A stretch of DNA of 64,000 bases from an uncultured Bacteroidota bacterium (lineage in GTDB: Bacteria > Bacteroidota > Bacteroidia > B-17B0 > Aurantibacillaceae). Positions within the stretch are counted from its first letter, which is position 1. Each line of letters opens with the position of its first letter. Of the stretch, positions 59,602 through 64,000 are shown in pieces. The position numbers and the translations under genes were made by a program. The stretch lies in the NCBI GenBank assembly GCA_937873155.1, contig CALMVZ010000027.1, forward strand, positions 248,001-312,000, read 5' to 3'. The notes under the pieces were generated by a model that saw nothing but the letters and a program-made list of their open reading frames with translations, had not been told where the DNA came from and searched no databases.

Positions 59602-60459
59602 ATGAAAAAACTATTATTTTTATTAGCAATTTTCTTTACAGGTGTTTCTTTTTCGCAAATAACTTTCAGTCATAAAAATGGTGATTGGTGTGGTTTGTGG
59701 CTTGATAAATTTCATATCAGTGGATATAAAAATGTAGAATGGCGCTGTGCGGTTGGTACACAAACCATTAATGTTTACAATATTAACAATTCACTTTTCA
59801 AGGCCTTTACTGTTTCAATGTCTCCGCCATATGTGACGGCGTTTATTGGTTATGTAAGTGAAAATTTGTTTGATCTCGATAGTGGAATGGAGCTTATTGT
59901 TGTAGCTAATGATACATCTAAATTTAATGTGCAGGCAGTTTTTGTAATGGATGAGACGGGAGCACAATTATTTAAACGCGATAGCGCTGAGTGTGACCCT
60001 ATGTTTACGCCTCAGGGTGCATCCATGAATAATGTTTTTCAGAATGCAGAGACAATATATTTTGATGGCGTTTCTACTAAAATGAGATTAAGGATGCATA
60101 GCGCTAATGATTTTGAGACCTATAATCTACCCGGTACAATTCCATGTGTAATGTGTACTTCAGGCATCGTAAGTGGATTAAGTACTTCAGGTGGAACCAT
60201 TGTATCGGAGCAAGAGGCACGTTTTTTTCCAAATCCGGCTTCTGACCAATTAAAACTGAAATACAAATTACCGGAAGGTTCGCATTATGCTGAAATGAAG
60301 GTCTATGATGTGCAAGGCAAACTGGTGGATGAATTTAAAATAACCGATACTTTCGACTTTATTTACCTCCCAACCAATTACAATAACGGATTGTATCTTT
60401 ATTCGCTGATTGTCGATGGTAAAACCATAAAAACGGAGAAAATAGTGCTAAATAAATAA
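59602..60459 (+). CDS. Secreted protein with T9SS type A sorting domain
   Basis: 285 residues. A signal peptide (MKKLLFLLAIFFTGVSFSQ), a middle region of about 170 residues with no recognised domain (GDWCGLWLDKFHISGYKNVEWRC near the start, later DETGAQLFKRDSAECD), and a T9SS domain: ARFFPNPASDQLKLKYKLPEG, MKVYDVQGKLVDEFK, YLPTNYNNGLYLYSLIVDGKTI, ending EKIVLNK. It is monocistronic. The cysteines in the middle may form disulfides. Confidence 0.88.
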   Translation: MKKLLFLLAIFFTGVSFSQITFSHKNGDWCGLWLDKFHISGYKNVEWRCAVGTQTINVYNINNSLFKAFTVSMSPPYVTAFIGYVSENLFDLDSGMELIVVANDTSKFNVQAVFVMDETGAQLFKRDSAECDPMFTPQGASMNNVFQNAETIYFDGVSTKMRLRMHSANDFETYNLPGTIPCVMCTSGIVSGLSTSGGTIVSEQEARFFPNPASDQLKLKYKLPEGSHYAEMKVYDVQGKLVDEFKITDTFDFIYLPTNYNNGLYLYSLIVDGKTIKTEKIVLNK

Positions 60460-60532
60460 AAATTCAGCCTTAAATCCTCCATCCTGGTCCTCCATATAGC
60501 GGTCCCCTATGGGATAATCCTTAATAATTCCC

Positions 60533-60540
60533 TATCTTTG
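60533..60540 (+). promoter_or_regulatory. -7 box (TATCTTTG) upstream of the ABC-F gene
   Basis: TATCTTTG followed by CCCCGC fits TAnnTTTG. The leader of about 50 bases before the ATG at 60594 carries the word-reiterated segment at 60556-60590. Confidence 0.5.
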
Positions 60541-60555
60541 CCCCGCAAAATTAAA

Positions 60556-60590
60556 CATTCTTAATTCTGCATTCATAATTCATAATTGAT
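60556..60590 (+). repeat. Reiterated-word leader upstream of the ABC-F gene
   Basis: Near-tandem words CATTCTTAATTCTG and CATTCATAATTCATAATTG end four bases before the ATG at 60594. Same style as the elements at 18097, 31458, 39540 and 41463 but different words. Confidence 0.45.
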
Positions 60591-60593
60591 AAA

Positions 60594-62507
60594 ATGATCT
60601 CGGTTAATTCAGCTACAGTTTCTTTCGGTGGGTTCGCACTCTTCGATAATATCTCGTTTTTAATTAATCCTAAAGACCGTATTGGTCTGGCAGGAAGAAA
60701 CGGAGCGGGAAAAAGTACTATGTTGAAATTGCTGGCGGGAGAACAACCTCCTACCAAAGGTGAGATCGCTATTCCACGCGAATGTAAGATCGGTTACTTG
60801 CCGCAGGATATGACCCATCAACACGGTCGTACAGTTTTTGGTGAAACTGAAACTGCTTATGCCGAAGTTAAGCAAATGCAGAAGCGTTTGGATGAGATCA
60901 ACCATCAATTGGAAACACGTACCGATTACGAAAGTGAAGAGTACATGAAACTGATCGAAGATCTTACAGATATCAATCATCGTTTAGATATTGTAGGTGC
61001 AGGAAATGTTGAAGAGGAGATCGAGAAAATATTAAAAGGTTTAGGATTCGATAGAAATGATCTCCACCGTCAAACTTCTGAATTCAGCGGAGGTTGGAGA
61101 ATGCGGATCGAGTTAGCAAAATTATTATTGCAAAAACCGGATGTATTATTGTTGGATGAGCCAACTAACCATTTAGATATCGAAGCCATTCAATGGTTAG
61201 AGGAATTCATGGAAACATTTCCCGGTGCGGTTGTGTTGATCAGTCACGATAAAACATTTTTAGATAACGTTACTTCCCGTACTATTGAAATTGTAAATCA
61301 AAAGATATACGATTACAAAACAAACTACTCGCGTTACTTAGTTTTACGCCAGGAACGCAAGGAGCAACAGGAGAATGCTCAGAAGAACCAGCAAAAGATA
61401 ATCAACCAGACAGAAGTTCTTATTGATAAGTATCGCGCGAAAGCAAACAAGGCTTCTTTCGCTCAATCGTTGATCAAAAAATTGGATCGTATGGAGCGTG
61501 TTGAGGTGGACGAAGACGATACAGCAGCCATGTATTTCCGTTTCCCTCCTCCGGCACATAGCGGTAAAATAGTAATTACTGCGGAACACGCAGGAAAAGA
61601 ATATGGAGCGAAACGGATTTTCTCCGATGCTAATTTCATTATCACGAAAGGCGAGAAGATCGGATTCGTAGGAAGGAACGGCGAAGGAAAGTCAACTATG
61701 ATGAAAATGATCGCGAAGAAAGTTGATTTTGAAGGAACAGTTACTTTAGGTCATAGCGTAATGATGGGGTACTTTGAACAGGACCAGGAAGAAAAATTGG
61801 ACGGAGACAAAACTGTTTTCCAAACTATAGATGATCTTGCTGTTGGAGATATCCGTAAACGCGTAAGGAATTTATTAGGAGCATTTTTATTCAGCGGTGA
61901 AGACATTGATAAAAAAGTAAAAGTATTAAGCGGAGGAGAGCGAGGACGTTTAGCTATTTGTAAATTATTATTAGAGCCATATAACTTGTTATTGTTAGAT
62001 GAGCCAACGAATCACTTAGACATCCGTTCAAAAGACATTTTGAAAAAAGCTTTAATGGATTACGAAGGGACTGTGGTGATGGTGAGTCACGACCGTGATT
62101 TCATGAAAGGTATGTGTACCCGTTTATTTGAATTCCGTGATGGCCATGTAAAAGAACATTTAGGCGGCATCGAAGATTTCATGGAGTTAAGAAAAGTAGA
62201 ACGTCTGAACGAATTAGATCTTGAAAAGAAAGAAGCAAAGAAAGAAATTGTTACAGAGAAAAAGAAACCTGAAGTGAACGCAAACGAACAGGAACAAAAG
62301 CAACTCCGTAGTCAATTAAAGAAAGTAGAAGCAGAGATCGAAAGATTAGAAAAAGAAATAAAAGATTGCGACGCTAAACTAGCGAACCCTGAAACTCAAA
62401 ATCAGGTTGTGAATGATAAAGCATTCATGAATAATTATTCTTCTTTAAAATCCCAGCTCGAAAAAGAAATGCAGAACTGGGAAGAAGTTTCTTCTAAGCT
62501 TTCTTAG
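60594..62507 (+). CDS. ABC-F family ATP-binding protein
   Basis: 637 residues, no membrane segments. Two ABC domains: Walker A GRNGAGKST (34-42) and GRNGEGKST (about 356-364), signatures SGGWRMR and SGGERGR, and Walker B LLLDEPTNHLD twice. The linker (about 245-305, helical and basic) and the C-terminal coiled coil (LRSQLKKVEAEIERLEKEIKD, about 563-583) fit the Uup/YheS group. ABC-F ATPases act on ribosomes or in antibiotic resistance; the group here is usually translational. The signature glutamates after Walker B are conserved. Confidence 0.96.
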   Translation: MISVNSATVSFGGFALFDNISFLINPKDRIGLAGRNGAGKSTMLKLLAGEQPPTKGEIAIPRECKIGYLPQDMTHQHGRTVFGETETAYAEVKQMQKRLDEINHQLETRTDYESEEYMKLIEDLTDINHRLDIVGAGNVEEEIEKILKGLGFDRNDLHRQTSEFSGGWRMRIELAKLLLQKPDVLLLDEPTNHLDIEAIQWLEEFMETFPGAVVLISHDKTFLDNVTSRTIEIVNQKIYDYKTNYSRYLVLRQERKEQQENAQKNQQKIINQTEVLIDKYRAKANKASFAQSLIKKLDRMERVEVDEDDTAAMYFRFPPPAHSGKIVITAEHAGKEYGAKRIFSDANFIITKGEKIGFVGRNGEGKSTMMKMIAKKVDFEGTVTLGHSVMMGYFEQDQEEKLDGDKTVFQTIDDLAVGDIRKRVRNLLGAFLFSGEDIDKKVKVLSGGERGRLAICKLLLEPYNLLLLDEPTNHLDIRSKDILKKALMDYEGTVVMVSHDRDFMKGMCTRLFEFRDGHVKEHLGGIEDFMELRKVERLNELDLEKKEAKKEIVTEKKKPEVNANEQEQKQLRSQLKKVEAEIERLEKEIKDCDAKLANPETQNQVVNDKAFMNNYSSLKSQLEKEMQNWEEVSSKLS

Positions 62508-62519
62508 AATGTGGCTTCT

Positions 62520-62535
62520 CCCGATAGCTATCGGG
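62520..62535. repeat. CCCGATAGCTATCGGG palindrome
   Basis: Perfect 16-base palindrome starting 12 bases after the ABC-F stop. A near copy is at 58204. Confidence 0.55.
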
Positions 62536-62556
62536 ATTCGCTCAGCCACCACTATT

Positions 62557-62590
62557 GTCATGCTGACTGCCGAAGGCACTTATCAGCGCT
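62557..62590. repeat. GTCATGCTGA hairpin element
   Basis: GTCATGCTGA, TGCC/GGCA hairpin and TCAGC form the same layout as 12742-12773. It lies between the ABC-F gene and the end of the GNAT gene. Confidence 0.5.
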
Positions 62591-62611
62591 TCAAAAAATG
62601 CTGAACAAGGT

Positions 62612-63118
62612 TCAGGACTTTTTGTAAACCATCACAAAATCATTCATAACATAACCATTTCCAATATCAAAATCAGCCACGCTTTCGATCGTAAATCCGT
62701 TCTTAAAATAAAAATTAACAGATTTGTAATTCTGACGGTTTACTGTAAGACGCATTAGAGAAGGTTGTAAGAGTTTCACTAGTTCATGATGAGCTTCTGT
62801 GCCGCTTCCTTTTCCGGCGAGAGTTTGATCCAAATAAAATTTCTGAATGAAATAACCGTTGTTCACATTCTCAATTTTACTTACACTGATAAAACCGATA
62901 TTGGTGTTATTCTGGCGGATGAAATAGAAAACATGCCCCTTGATAATCATTTGTTCGTTCAAACTCTTATCGCTGTACATCATCTCCAGCATGTAACTGA
63001 TCTGGTCCACGCTGATAATAGAAGGATAATGTTGATGCCACACAATATGGGCAAGCCGGGCTATTTCCGGAATATCCTCCTTTTTTGCTCTTAATAATTG
63101 CAAGCCATTGTTCGGCAT
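62612..63118 (-). CDS. GNAT-family N-acetyltransferase
   Basis: 168 residues. The N-terminal LRAKKEDIPEIARLAHIVWHQHYPSIISVDQISYML is typical of GNAT proteins with the W..YP motif seen in several Bacteroidota acetyltransferases. The acetyl-CoA loop appears as LDQTLAGKGSGTEAHHELV (about 97-115, loop near Q/R-x-x-G-x-G), followed by LMRLTVNRQNYKSVNFYFKNGF, the common C-terminal N..A..FY..GF motif. Substrate unknown. It is divergent from smpB with 19 bases between starts. Confidence 0.9.
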   Translation of the reverse strand: MPNNGLQLLRAKKEDIPEIARLAHIVWHQHYPSIISVDQISYMLEMMYSDKSLNEQMIIKGHVFYFIRQNNTNIGFISVSKIENVNNGYFIQKFYLDQTLAGKGSGTEAHHELVKLLQPSLMRLTVNRQNYKSVNFYFKNGFTIESVADFDIGNGYVMNDFVMVYKKS

Positions 63119-63125
63119 GGTTTAG

Positions 63126-63133
63126 TATATTTG
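63126..63133 (+). promoter_or_regulatory. -7 box (TATATTTG) four bases before the smpB start
   Basis: TATATTTG is followed by four bases and the GTG at 63138. Transcription from this box would begin at or inside the start codon, suggesting a leaderless message. A TTG at 63108-63110 is too close (15 bases) for the usual spacing. Confidence 0.45.
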
Positions 63134-63137
63134 TATT

Positions 63138-63593
63138 GTGGCAACTAAAATACTCAATAACGTTAATATAGAGAACAGGAGGGCTAAATTCGATTATCAA
63201 TTTATTGAAAAATTGGTGGCCGGAATGGTGCTGAAAGGAACCGAGATCAAGTCCATCCGTGAAGGAAAGGCCGCTTTGGTGGATAGTTACTGTTATTTCC
63301 GTAATGATGAATTGTATATTAAGAATATGAACATCGCTGCCTATAGTGAAGGCACCCATTATAACCACGAACCCAACCGGGAGCGTAAATTATTATTGAG
63401 CAAAGCGGAGTTAAACAAATTGCAGAAAAAATTAAAAGATCAGGGTTTAACGGTTGTTCCAATCCGCTTGTTCATTTCAGAAACCGGTTATGCTAAACTG
63501 GAAATTGCTTTAGCAAAAGGGAAGAAAGAATTTGATAAACGTGAATCCATTAAAAAACGTGATACCGAACGTGAGATCAATCGGAAATTATAG
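63138..63593 (+). CDS. smpB: SsrA-binding protein
   Basis: 151 residues from a GTG start. SmpB delivers tmRNA to stalled ribosomes. Motifs: NRRAKFDYQFIEKLVAGMVLKGTEIKSIREGKAALVDSYCYFRNDELYIKNMNIAAYSEGTHYNHEPNRERKLLLSKAEL, then VPIRLFISETGYAKLEIALAKGKKEFDKRESIKKRDTEREI. The basic, extended C-terminus is as expected. The end overlaps a divergent-frame lipoprotein gene by 23 bases. The GTG is used because no other start lies in frame before the conserved region. Confidence 0.95.
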   Translation: MATKILNNVNIENRRAKFDYQFIEKLVAGMVLKGTEIKSIREGKAALVDSYCYFRNDELYIKNMNIAAYSEGTHYNHEPNRERKLLLSKAELNKLQKKLKDQGLTVVPIRLFISETGYAKLEIALAKGKKEFDKRESIKKRDTEREINRKL

Positions 63594-64000
63594 TATCGTG
63601 CTGCTGTGTTTTTTATTGAGCAGCTGCGCGGTGCGTTCTGTTTATATTCCTGTTTGTCAGAACACGCCTTTTTTTAAAGATGACAGAGAAGTAAAAGTTA
63701 TGGCTTATGCCGGCACTAATCATATCGAATTGCAGGGCGCGTATAATCCAGCAAGAAGTTTGGCGATCTGCGGCAATGTAAGCTTTGGTTCAGGAATTTC
63801 TATTTATGATGGGGCCATCGGAACATATGGTTATAATAATTCAAAGAGTTGGCGTGCTGAGTTTTTTACCGGTTATGGACACAATTCAAATTTTGCTTTT
63901 CAAACTGCAAACTATAATCCGTTATTCAATCAACCTTTAAAGAGTTTTGAAGTAAGATCACTTTATGATAAGTTCTATATCCAACCTGGCGTTGGCTATT
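63571..64000 (+). CDS. Hypothetical lipoprotein, C-terminus beyond window
   Basis: 143 visible residues. Starting at the GTG at 63571 the frame begins with a good signal peptide (MRSIGNYSIVLLCFLLSSC, Cys19); earlier GTG codons at 63541 and 63559 are also open. It begins 23 bases inside the smpB coding end, so the genes overlap. After CAVRSVYIPVCQNTPFF comes glycine-rich, beta-type sequence (LQGAYNPARSLAICGNVSFGSGISIYDGAIGTYGY, FFTGYGHNSNF), which suggests an outer membrane barrel or barrel-like family. The frame remains open to the window edge. Confidence 0.7.
   Translation, partial: MRSIGNYSIVLLCFLLSSCAVRSVYIPVCQNTPFFKDDREVKVMAYAGTNHIELQGAYNPARSLAICGNVSFGSGISIYDGAIGTYGYNNSKSWRAEFFTGYGHNSNFAFQTANYNPLFNQPLKSFEVRSLYDKFYIQPGVGY

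Noticed and set aside
1-64000. tRNA, rRNA or tmRNA genes
   Set aside because: No T-loop, anticodon-stem or rRNA-like segments were recognised on either strand by eye; a covariance search could overturn this.

Overview
The window is from a member of the Bacteroidota. The evidence is a gliding lipoprotein GldD, four proteins with type IX secretion (T9SS) C-terminal sorting domains, SusC-like and other TonB-linked outer membrane receptors, many small lipoproteins, promoters of the TTG-N18-21-TAnnTTTG type and almost no Shine-Dalgarno sites. The order and family cannot be fixed from the sequence. No rRNA, tRNA, integrase, transposase gene or CRISPR array was seen. Most of the window is ordinary chromosomal backbone.

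Layout. 1-8.7 kb: a window-truncated S41 processing protease, gldD-ssb, a methyltransferase/HTTM pair, two related small lipoproteins, a 3-hydroxyacyl-CoA dehydrogenase and a secreted T9SS protein. 8.7-18.8 kb: an Omp85-type protein, a T9SS protein, a His/Cys-rich membrane protein, RNase HI, a tandem lipoprotein pair, a dihydroorotase-like protein lacking several metal ligands, a BatA-domain protein and a membrane protein. 18.8-21.6 kb: an AT-rich accessory segment with a STAS+HATPase protein, a small STAS-like protein, a gene-end remnant and a SIR2-like protein. This is the best candidate for an undescribed signalling or defence unit. 21.6-31.4 kb: outer membrane proteins, TIGR02757, an MFS transporter, RadC, WecB and an acyltransferase. 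31.5-42.7 kb: phosphatidylserine decarboxylase, a TPR-SpoIIE phosphatase, an RluD/T9SS/PASTA operon, a bifunctional nuclease, EtfAB, PdhB and proline dehydrogenase. 42.9-53.1 kb: a membrane/leucine-rich-repeat fusion, then a secreted nuclease divergent from a TonB receptor and two DUF5689 lipoproteins (a possible nucleic-acid scavenging locus), then a coiled-coil lipoprotein. 53.3-64 kb: a DUF2339/DUF3999 pair, DUF2795, a nucleoside transporter, a T9SS protein, an ABC-F ATPase, a GNAT protein, SmpB and a truncated lipoprotein.

The intergenic DNA is unusual. Several families of short palindromic or word-reiterated repeats recur through the window, often just before start codons or just after stop codons. 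One about 98-bp element occurs twice, in opposite orientations, with conserved stem arms and an unrelated loop. Repeat positions also help choose starts, because in two genes the extra N-terminal codons of the longest reading frame are repeat DNA.

All functions are read from motifs and family knowledge without searches. Residue numbers are hand-counted and approximate.
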